The translations under genes and the position numbers were made by a program. The notes beneath the pieces were generated by a model that saw only the letters and a program-made list of their open reading frames with translations, did no database searches and was not told the DNA's origin. Shown here piece by piece: positions 1 through 5,605 of a stretch of 5,605 bases of DNA (the stretch's first letter is position 1; each line of letters starts with the position of its first letter). The DNA lies in NCBI GenBank assembly GCA_021806055.1, contig JAJZYE010000077.1, forward strand, positions 1 to 5,605, written 5' to 3'. Source of the DNA: Actinomycetes bacterium. Its GTDB lineage: Bacteria; Actinomycetota; Acidimicrobiia; Acidimicrobiales; RAAP-2.

Positions 1-666
1 ACGGCGCACGGCCGCGCGTATCGTGCGGTGCGCCGCGGGGCGCACCAGGGCCACGAGCACCGCCGTCGCCCGGGCGGGCAGCCAGTTCGCGAGGTCGTCG
101 AGCCGGGCGCTCGCCCACCCGTAGTTCTCGTAGCGCGCCGAGTGGTGGCCCACCATCGCGTCCATGGTGTTGACCGCGCGGTACCCCAGGGCACCGGCGG
201 GCCCGAGCCACGCCGCCCACAACGCGGGAGCCACGACGGCGTCGACGGTGTTCTCCGCCACCGACTCCACCACCGCGCGCGCGATCTCCGACGCGCCGAG
301 ACCCCGCGTCTCACGCCCGACCAGGCTCACCAGTCGAGCCCGCGCCGCCTCGAGGTCACCGGCCGACAGCGCGTCGTCCACCTGACGCGCGGCCTCGCGC
401 AGCGCCCGGCCCCCCACGGCCACGGTCGTCGCGAGTGCCGCCGAGCGCGCCAGACGTCCGACCCCCAGACCGATCCCGAGACCGACCACGGCGTGCACGA
501 CTCCGGGCGCCCGCCGATCGCGGTAGAGGTGGCGCTCGAGTGCACCCATGACGGTGCCGAAGCCCACCACCGGGTGCCACGACGCGGGCGGCTCGCCCAG
601 CCACCGATCCGCCACCAGCCCCGCGGCGGCCCCCAGCGGCCACGCGACCCGGCGTGCGACTCTCAT
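1..666 (-). CDS. cbiB: Adenosylcobinamide-phosphate synthase CbiB/CobD, 3' end missing (N-terminal 222 residues)
   Basis: Integral membrane enzyme that attaches the aminopropanol arm (probably as (R)-1-amino-2-propanol O-phosphate) to adenosylcobyric acid, giving adenosylcobinamide phosphate. The frame opens with ATG at 666-664 (MRVARRVAWP) and stays open to base 1, so the protein runs off the left edge. The family is usually a little over 300 residues, so roughly the last third is missing. Visible family motifs: WHPVVGFG (residues 30-37), the block from RETRG through ESVAENTVDAVVAP (about 118-148), YRAVNTMDAMVGH (162-174) and YENYGWASARLDDLANWLP (179-197). The start codon overlaps the cobS stop as ATGA (666-663). 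No clear Shine-Dalgarno sequence precedes it, which suggests translational coupling to cobS. In this cluster it would rebuild the side chain that CbiZ removes. The family assignment is secure from the motifs; the substrate detail is family knowledge. Confidence 0.95.
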   Translation of the reverse strand, partial: MRVARRVAWPLGAAAGLVADRWLGEPPASWHPVVGFGTVMGALERHLYRDRRAPGVVHAVVGLGIGLGVGRLARSAALATTVAVGGRALREAARQVDDALSAGDLEAARARLVSLVGRETRGLGASEIARAVVESVAENTVDAVVAPALWAAWLGPAGALGYRAVNTMDAMVGHHSARYENYGWASARLDDLANWLPARATAVLVALVRPAAHRTIRAAVRR

Positions 667-1388
667 CGCCACGCCAGCACCACCAGCGCGCAGGTCTCGC
701 CCACCACCCCCGCGGCGCCGAGCACGTCGCCGGTGAAGCCGCCGATCCGCCGCCACGACAACACACCCACCGCGGCCACCGCGAGGACCTCGGCGACGAG
801 GGACCACCACCCCCGCGCGCCGCTCGACCAGACGAGCGCGGCGCCGGCGAGCACGAGGCCCACCACCGTCGACGACGCCACCGCGACGCGCGTGACGGCA
901 CCACGCGACCCCACCGCGAGGAAGCTGGTCACCAGGCCACCCGTACGCGCGTAGGGCAGAGCCCAGGTCATCGCGACCATGAGGGTGCGCGACGCGCACC
1001 AGATCCCCGCCACCGCCAGGATCGTGGGCCGCAGACTCGCCAGTGCGCCTACGCGCAGCGCCAGGACCGCGACCGCGGACACCACGCCGAAGGCCCCAGC
1101 CGCCGGGTCGGCCATGACCGCGAGACGACGCGGGCGCGTCATCGGTGCGAGCAGCCCGTCGGCGCTGTCGATCAGTCCGTCCAGATGGAGCAGTCCCGTG
1201 AGCACCAGGTCGGCGACCACGGCGAGCGTCGCCGCGAGCAGGGGCGGCCAACCACGTGCCGCCGCCCACCAGACCCCTCCCACGGCGGCGCCGATGGCGC
1301 CACCCACCACGGGGAACCAGACGAACGTCGTGGGAGTCGGCGCGCGCGCCGAGCCGAAGAGCGTGAGGAACGCCACCGCCCGCCTCAC
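663..1388 (-). CDS. cobS: Adenosylcobinamide-GDP ribazoletransferase (cobalamin-5'-phosphate synthase) CobS
   Basis: Membrane enzyme that joins adenosylcobinamide-GDP with alpha-ribazole (or its phosphate), the last bond-forming step of the nucleotide loop. The product is 241 residues, near the usual family length. The motif region LLHLDGLIDSADGLL (66-80) carries the acidic, probably metal-binding residues D70, D74 and D77. It is followed by MADPAAGAFGV (92-102) and the C-terminal GGFTGDVLGA (216-225). Several hydrophobic stretches alternate with these motifs (about 23-40, 48-66, 98-112, 122-140, 165-187 and 196-210), as expected for a polytopic protein. Translation starts with GTG at 1388-1386, sharing GTGA with the cobU stop. 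The N-terminus MRRAVAFLTLFG fits family starts, so no alternative start is needed. No convincing ribosome site precedes the start. The gene ends inside the cbiB start (ATGA). Confidence 0.96.
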   Translation of the reverse strand: MRRAVAFLTLFGSARAPTPTTFVWFPVVGGAIGAAVGGVWWAAARGWPPLLAATLAVVADLVLTGLLHLDGLIDSADGLLAPMTRPRRLAVMADPAAGAFGVVSAVAVLALRVGALASLRPTILAVAGIWCASRTLMVAMTWALPYARTGGLVTSFLAVGSRGAVTRVAVASSTVVGLVLAGAALVWSSGARGWWSLVAEVLAVAAVGVLSWRRIGGFTGDVLGAAGVVGETCALVVLAWR

Positions 1389-1885
1389 GGCGCCGACTTC
1401 ACGCGTAGCGCCTGGCCCGCGACGACCAGCACGACCTCGTGCGCGATCACCGCCACGGCCTGGTTGACGGTTCCCAGCGCGTCGCGGAACACCCGCCCCG
1501 CCTCGCTCGGCGGGTGCACGCCCAGACCCACCTCCTCGGACACCACGACGACGTCGTCGTCGTGCGCGCGCAGGGCCCCACAGAGAGTGGCGGCGAGAGC
1601 GTCGTCGTCACCGTCGTCGGCGATGGCCACCCACGTGCCCAGGGAGTCTATCAGCACCGGGCCGCTCGTCGTCGCGAGCGTGCGCGCGAGGTCGGGTCCT
1701 GCGTCGAGCGTGACCCACTGCGCGGGTCGGCGCATCTGGTGCGCGCGCACCCGCGCCGCCACGTCCGCGTCGTCGCCCACCACGATGGTCGCCACGTACG
1801 TCACCCGCCCACCACGAGTGGCGAGAAGCGACTCGGCGTAGGCGGACTTCCCCGACCGGGCGCCCCCGAGGACCAGCGTGATCAC
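1385..1885 (-). CDS. cobU: Bifunctional adenosylcobinamide kinase / adenosylcobinamide-phosphate guanylyltransferase CobU (CobP)
   Basis: Cytosolic enzyme that phosphorylates adenosylcobinamide and transfers GMP to adenosylcobinamide phosphate, supplying AdoCbi-GDP to CobS. The frame is open further upstream, but homology begins at the GTG at 1885-1883 (VITLVLGGARSGKS). That GTG overlaps the cbiZ stop as GTGA, so I place the start there, giving 166 residues against roughly 170-190 in well-studied homologues. The P-loop GGARSGKS is at 7-14. RVRAHQMRRPAQW (45-57) contains His49, which aligns with the guanylylated histidine of the family (His46 in Salmonella). VLIDSLGTWVA (77-87) is the Walker-B-like strand, followed by SEEVGLGVHP (116-125) and FRDALGTVNQAVA (133-145). 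Oddities are an acidic run DDGDDD at 90-95, a second HDDD at 108-111, and SLGTW where many homologues have CLTLW. No Shine-Dalgarno sequence is visible. Confidence 0.94.
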   Translation of the reverse strand: MITLVLGGARSGKSAYAESLLATRGGRVTYVATIVVGDDADVAARVRAHQMRRPAQWVTLDAGPDLARTLATTSGPVLIDSLGTWVAIADDGDDDALAATLCGALRAHDDDVVVVSEEVGLGVHPPSEAGRVFRDALGTVNQAVAVIAHEVVLVVAGQALRVKSAP

Positions 1886-2520
1886 CGCGGGTACCGCCGA
1901 GCTCCGTCGCGCACGGCGGCGTAGACGCTCCGGGCGAGGCGCGAGCCCCACTGCGAGCGCGGACCGGCGAAGTCGTCGCCGTCGCCGCCTCGCGCACTGG
2001 CGACGCACACCGCGTCCGACGCCGTGCCGGTCCCCGCGACACCCTCGTCGAACAGCGCCTGACACTTCGCCTCGGTCGCCGTCGTGAGCGCGTTGCACAG
2101 CGCCGCGTCACTCAGGGGAACCGGCACGAACACCACGATGTTGATCGTCCCCACCGCGGGCTCGTCGGCGCCGTCGCCGTCGGGCGCCGCGGCCCAGGTG
2201 GGGCGGGCGAGGCCCACCGTGACGTGAGCGTCGACACCGCCGTCCGTGGCGTGGCGCACCGCGCGCACCGCCGCGGCGGTCAGCAGTCCCACGCCGTCGC
2301 CCGCGAGCCCCAGGGTCGAGGCAAGCTCGCGCACGTGCGCCGCGACGTCGACGCGACCGTACCCCGACGGGACCTGCGCGTTGAGGATCCAGTCGCGCTC
2401 GCCCACGCCACCGCCACTAGCGGCCGTCGCCGCCACGCGCATCGTCGGGGCGAGGGGCCAGTAGAGCAGGTCGAGGGTCTGGCCCTCCTCGACCCGGGAG
2501 GTCACACGGGGCCGGTTCAA
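1882..2520 (-). CDS. cbiZ: Adenosylcobinamide amidohydrolase CbiZ
   Basis: Hydrolyses the amide bond to the aminopropanol arm of adenosylcobinamide, returning adenosylcobyric acid for reassembly. In some bacteria it also opens adenosyl-pseudocobalamin. The 212-residue product shows GGGVGERDWILNAQVP (36-51), GVGLLTAA (76-83), GTINIVVFV (124-132), NALTTATEAKCQALFDEGV (143-161), GTASDAVCVA (165-174, the usual GT(S/A)(T/S)DA segment) and a C-terminal GPRSQWGSRLARSVYAAV. Homology begins near residue 16 (LDLLYWPL). The likely starts are TTG at 2520-2518, which overlaps the cobO stop as TTGA and has AAGGG 9 bases upstream, or GTG at 2505-2503, which has no ribosome site. I chose TTG. The open frame extends upstream to 2700 but that part is antisense-like and unrelated to the family. 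The gene lies between adenosyltransferase and CobU, where a remodelling step would sit. Confidence 0.93.
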   Translation of the reverse strand: MNRPRVTSRVEEGQTLDLLYWPLAPTMRVAATAASGGGVGERDWILNAQVPSGYGRVDVAAHVRELASTLGLAGDGVGLLTAAAVRAVRHATDGGVDAHVTVGLARPTWAAAPDGDGADEPAVGTINIVVFVPVPLSDAALCNALTTATEAKCQALFDEGVAGTGTASDAVCVASARGGDGDDFAGPRSQWGSRLARSVYAAVRDGARRYPR

Positions 2521-3122
2521 TACTCGATGCCCTTCATCGCGCGGATCCCCTGGTCGTAGGCGTGCTTGATCACCCGCATCTCCGTGGCGGTGTCGGCCAG
2601 GTCGAGCAGCTCCGCCGGGGCGTTGCGCCCGGTGATGATCACGTTGGTGGAGCGCGGCCGACCGGCGATCACCCCGAGCACGTCGTCCAGGTCGATCCAC
2701 CCGTAGACCAGGGCGTAGGTCATCTCGTCGAGGATCACCAGCTGGTAGTCGCCGGAGGTGATCTTGGCCCGCGCCACCTCCCAGGCGTGGCGACCCTTGG
2801 CGACGGTCTCGTCGATGTCGCGTGACTCCCAGGTGAAGCCGTCACCGAGTGACTGCCACTCGATGCCCAGGTGCTCGGCCAGCTTGCGCTCCCCCGACTG
2901 CCACTTCCCGCTCTTGAGGAACTGGACCACGCTGACGCGCCATCCCCGAGCCCAGGCCCGGCCCATCACGCCGAAGGCGGCGGAGGACTTGCCCTTGCCG
3001 TCGCCGGTGTTGACCAGGACCAGTGAGTCCGCGCGGCGCAGGGTGGGTGGCGCGGCGGGTCGCTCTCGCAGGGCCTCGTCTCGGGCGACAGTGGGGTTCT
3101 CGTCTCGCGGGGTACTGGTCAT
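2517..3122 (-). CDS. cobO: Cob(I)alamin / cob(I)yrinic acid a,c-diamide adenosyltransferase, CobA/CobO/BtuR type
   Basis: Cytosolic ATP-dependent enzyme that transfers the 5'-deoxyadenosyl group to the cobalt of reduced corrinoids, making the adenosylated substrates needed by CbiZ, CobU and CobS. The 201-residue product has a non-conserved N-terminal stretch (1-30), then the P-loop TGDGKGKSS (39-47), VVQFLKSGKWQSGE (65-78) and GDGFTWESRD (93-102). In the last, Phe96 and Trp98 match the aromatic pair that displaces the lower ligand in Salmonella CobA. VILDEMTYALVYGW (129-142) is the Walker B region, and AYDQGIRAMKGIEY forms the typical C-terminus. Two ATG codons are adjacent at 3125 and 3122. 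I prefer 3122 because AAAGGA at 3127-3132 lies 4 bases from it but only 1 base from the other. The start touches the btuD stop (TGATG, or ATGA for the upstream ATG). Its place after the transporter couples import with adenosylation. Confidence 0.96.
   Translation of the reverse strand: MTSTPRDENPTVARDEALRERPAAPPTLRRADSLVLVNTGDGKGKSSAAFGVMGRAWARGWRVSVVQFLKSGKWQSGERKLAEHLGIEWQSLGDGFTWESRDIDETVAKGRHAWEVARAKITSGDYQLVILDEMTYALVYGWIDLDDVLGVIAGRPRSTNVIITGRNAPAELLDLADTATEMRVIKHAYDQGIRAMKGIEY
2530..2534 (-). promoter_or_regulatory. Probable ribosome binding site of cbiZ (supports TTG start)
   Basis: AAGGG on the minus strand, within the last codons of cobO and 9 bases before the TTG at 2520-2518. The alternative GTG at 2505 would be 24 bases away, and I see no other purine-rich site for it. 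This and the TTGA overlap are the reasons for choosing TTG. Confidence 0.45.
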
Positions 3123-3937
3123 CATGTCCTTTCACGTTGTCGGCGGGGCACGACGATGACCTCACCGTCATCGCTGCGCAGAATCTGGACTCTCGTGCCG
3201 AAGTGCTGGTCGAGCGATCCCTCGACCAGCACCTCGTCGGCGGGCCCCGCGGCGACGATCGAGCCCTGAGCCAGGAGAACGAGGCGATCGGCGAACTGTG
3301 CCGCCAGGGTCAGATCGTGCAGCGCGCTCACCACCGTGAGAGAGCGCTCGTGGCGCAACTCGTCCACGAGTTCGAGGGCCTCGACCCTCCGGCCGAGGTC
3401 GAGCGCGCTGGTCGGCTCGTCGAGGAGCAGGATCGGCGCCTCCTGGGCGAGGGCCCGCGCCAGCACCAGACGCTGCAACTCGCCCCCCGACATCGCGCCC
3501 AGAGGTCGATCGGACATGTGCGCCAACGACAGGCGCGCGAGCAACTCCCCGCAGTGGACACGATCCTGGGGACCCTCGGCACCGAAGTAGCCGAGGTGCG
3601 GGAGTCGACCCAGCGCGACGTAGTCGATCGCCCGCATCTGCACCGGCAACTCGGGCTTCTGAGGTACGTACGCCACCAACTGGGCGAAGTGGCGACGTGA
3701 CAGTCGAGCCGTGTCGTGCCCGTCGATGTGCACGCCGCCCTCGTAGGGACTCAGACGCGCCACGGCGCGCAACAGGGAACTCTTGCCCGCCCCATTGGCC
3801 CCGATGAGACCCAGCCATTCGCCGGGCGCGACCGCGAGGTCCACGTCACGCACGGCAACGGTCTGCTCGTAGCGTACGACCAGGCCCTCGACGCGCAGCG
3901 CGCCCCGGGGGCCGGGTGAGGGCGCGGGCGGGCGCAT
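3122..3937 (-). CDS. btuD: Corrinoid ABC transporter ATP-binding protein (BtuD-like, FepC/HemV family)
   Basis: Cytoplasmic ATPase that powers the BtuC-like permease. The 271-residue product has all the ABC motifs in order: Walker A GANGAGKS (46-53), Q-loop VPQKPE (Gln93), signature MSGGELQR (149-156, with Met where Leu is most common), Walker B ILLLDEP (169-175), D-loop SALD (177-180) and switch His207 in SALHD. The start is ATG at 3937-3935, overlapping the permease stop by one base (TGATG). A GTG one codon upstream (3940) would give a GTGA overlap. AGGG at 3947-3950 can serve either. The C-terminal tail (about 230-271) is typical of the iron-siderophore/B12 subfamily. Sequence alone does not separate B12 from haem or siderophore substrates; the btuD assignment rests on its position next to five corrinoid-processing genes. 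Confidence 0.93.
   Translation of the reverse strand: MRPPAPSPGPRGALRVEGLVVRYEQTVAVRDVDLAVAPGEWLGLIGANGAGKSSLLRAVARLSPYEGGVHIDGHDTARLSRRHFAQLVAYVPQKPELPVQMRAIDYVALGRLPHLGYFGAEGPQDRVHCGELLARLSLAHMSDRPLGAMSGGELQRLVLARALAQEAPILLLDEPTSALDLGRRVEALELVDELRHERSLTVVSALHDLTLAAQFADRLVLLAQGSIVAAGPADEVLVEGSLDQHFGTRVQILRSDDGEVIVVPRRQRERT
3127..3132 (-). promoter_or_regulatory. Ribosome binding site of cobO (decides between tandem ATGs)
   Basis: AAAGGA on the minus strand, inside the last codons of btuD. It lies 4 bases before the ATG at 3122-3120 and only 1 base before the ATG at 3125-3123. The spacing favours the second ATG as the start of cobO. Confidence 0.55.
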
Positions 3938-5034
3938 CACAGGACACCCTGCTGCGAGCGGCGCGAGCGCAGCACGAAGATGAAGAAGGGGCCTCCGATG
4001 AACGCGGTCACCACCCCGAGGGGTACCTCGCCGGGCGCCTCCAACATTCGCGCTCCCAGATCCGCGAGGATGAGAAACGACGCCCCGCTGATCATCGACA
4101 CCGGCAGGACCACGCGGTAGCTCGCGTTCGTGGTGAGCCGCACCAGGTGCGGGACGATGATGCCCACGAAGCCGATCAGCCCGCTCACCGACACCGCCGC
4201 GGCGGTACCGAGCGTCGCGGCCGCCACCACGACGAGGCGCACCCGCTGCGGATGCACGCCAATCGTGCTGGCCTCCTCCTCACCGATGCGCAGAGCGTCG
4301 AGCAGACGACGATGGGCGAGCAGTACGGCGCCACTGACCACCACGTAGGGGAGAATCAGGCGAACGTCAGTCCACGACGCCGTGGAGAGGCTGCCAAGGA
4401 TCCACGCGTACACCGGCTGCAGGTCCGCCGCGTGCTGCTGCTGCAGGTTGGTCTGGATGGCGGTGAACAGCGCGGCCACCGCCACCCCCGCGAGCACGAT
4501 CGACGTGCCCGAGGACCGCTGACCGGTGCGCGCCCCCATGAGGTAGGTCAGCGAGACGGCCGCCGCGCCGCCGAGGAAGGCCGCCACGGGCAGCCACTCG
4601 AAGGACGCGCGCGGCGTGACGATGGCGATCGTCGCCCCGAGCCCCGCACCCGCGGCCACGCCTAGAAGGTAGGGATCGGCAAGAGGATTACGAAAGACTC
4701 CCTGGTAGGCGGCGCCACCGGCGGCGAGCATCGATCCCACGAGACCCGCCAGGACGACCCGGGGCAGCCGGATCTCCCAGACGATGGCGTTGGCGACGGC
4801 CGAGGCCGAACTGTGGTAGTGGACGAGGGGCACGTGCGAGGCGAGGACGCCGAGCACGGTGGCGAGCGAGAGGCTCGCCGGGCCTATCGCGGTGCTGACC
4901 ACCACCACGACCACCAGCACGACCGCGGCGACGAGGAGCGGAACCGTCGTCGACACCCCGGCGACCACCCCGGCGGCCTCCGGAGTGGTCGCCGGGGCCG
5001 GCTCGCCGTGACGGTGACGACGCCAGCCAGGCAT
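3937..5034 (-). CDS. btuC: Corrinoid ABC transporter permease (BtuC-like, FecCD family)
   Basis: Polytopic inner-membrane subunit forming the import channel; the family normally has ten membrane helices per subunit and works as a dimer. The 365-residue product begins with a basic, His/Arg-rich cytoplasmic stretch (MPGWRRHRHG) and a first strong hydrophobic segment at about 27-50, including an unbroken run of valines. Family motifs: EIRLPRVVLAGLVG (87-100), AAYQGVFRNPLADPYLLGVAAGAGLGA (108-134), GEEEASTIGV (251-260, the cytoplasmic loop contacting the ATPase) and GLIGFVGIIVPHLVRL (285-300). The end is PLGVVTAFIGGPFFIFVLRSRR. ATG at 5034-5032 lies 4 bases after the btuF stop, with AGGG at 5043-5046 as a plausible ribosome site. 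Length is slightly above the family norm because of the N-terminal extension. Corrinoid specificity is inferred from the neighbours. Confidence 0.94.
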   Translation of the reverse strand: MPGWRRHRHGEPAPATTPEAAGVVAGVSTTVPLLVAAVVLVVVVVVSTAIGPASLSLATVLGVLASHVPLVHYHSSASAVANAIVWEIRLPRVVLAGLVGSMLAAGGAAYQGVFRNPLADPYLLGVAAGAGLGATIAIVTPRASFEWLPVAAFLGGAAAVSLTYLMGARTGQRSSGTSIVLAGVAVAALFTAIQTNLQQQHAADLQPVYAWILGSLSTASWTDVRLILPYVVVSGAVLLAHRRLLDALRIGEEEASTIGVHPQRVRLVVVAAATLGTAAAVSVSGLIGFVGIIVPHLVRLTTNASYRVVLPVSMISGASFLILADLGARMLEAPGEVPLGVVTAFIGGPFFIFVLRSRRSQQGVL

Positions 5035-5038
5035 CGCG

Positions 5039-5605
5039 CTAGCCCTGGTACTTCTTGATGGCGTTGGCGACCTCCTGGAGTAGGTTCACGATCCGTGGCC
5101 CCCACCGCGAGGCGATGTCGGCGTTGAGGTTGACGATGCGGCCGTGGCTCACGGCGCTCAGCACCGACCAGCCGGGTCGCGCGGCCACCGACTGGGGCGT
5201 CACCTGACAGCACGGACCGTCAGTGAGGAAGATGTAGTCGGGATTCGCCTGGATGATGAACTCCGCGTTCAACTGGGGGTAGCCCCCGTTGGTGTTCACC
5301 CCCGCGGCGTCGGCGATCGACGACAGACCGAGGAGACCGAGGAGCTGGCCCATGAACGTGTGCGACGTCACCGAGTAGTACGTGGGGTCGAGCTCGTAGT
5401 AGTAGGTCGTCCCAGCCGGCACGTGCGGTGTCGTGCGCACGATCTGGGCGATGCGGGCCTTGAGCCGGCCCACCTCGGCCACGGCCCTCGCGTAGTTGCC
5501 GGTGGCCCGACCCAATCCCAGGTACTGGTGGTAGGCCACCGCCAACGTCGGCGCCGCAGGATCGTAGAGGACGGGGATCTTCAACTTGGCCATCTGTGCG
5601 ACGAA
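5039..5605 (-). CDS. btuF: Corrinoid ABC transporter substrate-binding protein (BtuF-like), 5' end missing
   Basis: Extracytoplasmic binding protein that captures the corrinoid and delivers it to the permease. The frame is open to the right edge, so the N-terminus, with the expected signal or lipoprotein peptide, is outside the window. 188 residues are visible, probably the C-terminal half to two thirds. An in-frame ATG at 5593 is internal: the residues before it (FVAQ) continue the family pattern of a loop followed by KIPVLYDPAAPT. Features of the helical-backbone (FecB/BtuF) class are the long linker helix region (about residues 33-58 of the fragment), YYYELDPTYYSVTSHTFMGQLLGLLGL (68-94), LNAEFIIQANPDYIFLTD (112-129) and RPGWSVLSAVSHGRIVNL (143-160). 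An adjacent Cys pair (132-133, GPCCQ) lies after the strand ending in FLTD. Siderophore or haem binding cannot be excluded from this fragment alone; context argues for corrinoid. Confidence 0.88.
   Translation of the reverse strand, partial: FVAQMAKLKIPVLYDPAAPTLAVAYHQYLGLGRATGNYARAVAEVGRLKARIAQIVRTTPHVPAGTTYYYELDPTYYSVTSHTFMGQLLGLLGLSSIADAAGVNTNGGYPQLNAEFIIQANPDYIFLTDGPCCQVTPQSVAARPGWSVLSAVSHGRIVNLNADIASRWGPRIVNLLQEVANAIKKYQG

Noticed and set aside
28..954. Long plus-strand open frame (308 codons) opposite cbiB and cobS
   Set aside because: The translation is Arg/Pro/His/Thr-rich low complexity without any recognisable motif, and it lies antisense to two well-conserved genes. It is a by-product of the high GC content.
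1545..1560. Perfect 16-base palindrome of ACG/CGT repeats, considered as an operator or terminator stem
   Set aside because: It encodes the DDD-VV part of CobU, arises from repeated GAC and GTC codons, has no loop and no T-run, and lies mid-gene.
654..1841. Plus-strand open frame of 395 codons opposite cobS and cobU
   Set aside because: Composition is dominated by Arg, His, Ala and Thr, typical of antisense frames in GC-rich coding DNA. Both genes on the other strand have clear catalytic motifs.
1886..2098. Upstream extension of the cobU frame to 2098
   Set aside because: CobU homology starts exactly at the GTG at 1885 before the P-loop. The extension overlaps the conserved end of cbiZ and has shadow-like composition.
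2521..2700. Upstream extension of the cbiZ frame to an ATG at 2700
   Set aside because: The extra 60 residues are Arg/Gly/Asp-rich, overlap the conserved C-terminus of cobO in another frame, and precede the start of CbiZ homology.
3023..3700. Plus-strand open frame of 225 codons opposite btuD
   Set aside because: It resembles antisense translation of the ABC ATPase and has no domain of its own; the minus-strand frame holds every ABC motif.
4898..4925. CCA/CAC-rich run considered as a microsatellite repeat
   Set aside because: It encodes the valine-rich first membrane helix of the permease, so the codon repetition follows from the protein sequence.

Overview
The window is a single, fully packed minus-strand gene cluster for corrinoid (vitamin B12) uptake, adenosylation, remodelling and nucleotide-loop assembly. 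Reading in the direction of transcription (right to left) the order is btuF (5' end off the right edge), btuC, btuD, cobO, cbiZ, cobU, cobS, cbiB/cobD (3' end off the left edge). All eight genes were recognised from their translated motifs. The assignments come from reading the sequence, not from a database search.

The DNA is very GC-rich, with G or C at almost every third codon position and frequent GTG starts. Together with the protein style (for example the SEEVGLGVHP segment of CobU and the start of CobS), this suggests a high-GC actinomycete, possibly of the Acidimicrobiia. That placement is an inference. The strong GC bias also produces long antisense open frames on the plus strand, which I consider shadows.

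Layout: 5039-5605 is the C-terminal part of a periplasmic-type corrinoid-binding protein. 3937-5034 is its FecCD-type permease and 3122-3937 its ATPase. 2517-3122 is the cob(I)alamin adenosyltransferase, 1882-2520 the adenosylcobinamide amidohydrolase CbiZ, 1385-1885 the bifunctional kinase/guanylyltransferase CobU, 663-1388 the cobalamin-5'-phosphate synthase CobS, and 1-666 the N-terminal two thirds of adenosylcobinamide-phosphate synthase. No intergenic gap exceeds 4 bases and most junctions overlap by 1 or 4 bases, so the window holds no internal promoter, terminator or RNA gene that I can see. Any cobalamin riboswitch and promoter would lie upstream of btuF, beyond the right edge.

How it works together (inference from known families): BtuFCD imports corrinoids and CobO attaches the upper adenosyl ligand. 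CbiZ hydrolyses the aminopropanol side chain to give adenosylcobyric acid, and CbiB re-attaches an aminopropanol (phosphate) arm. CobU activates the product to adenosylcobinamide-GDP, and CobS joins the new lower-ligand nucleoside. Having CbiZ beside a bacterial CobU points to remodelling of foreign corrinoids rather than simple cobinamide salvage. No corrin-ring synthesis gene and no lower-ligand activation gene (cobT) is in view. I found no undescribed system here; the points of interest are the gene combination, the coupling architecture and some sequence details.
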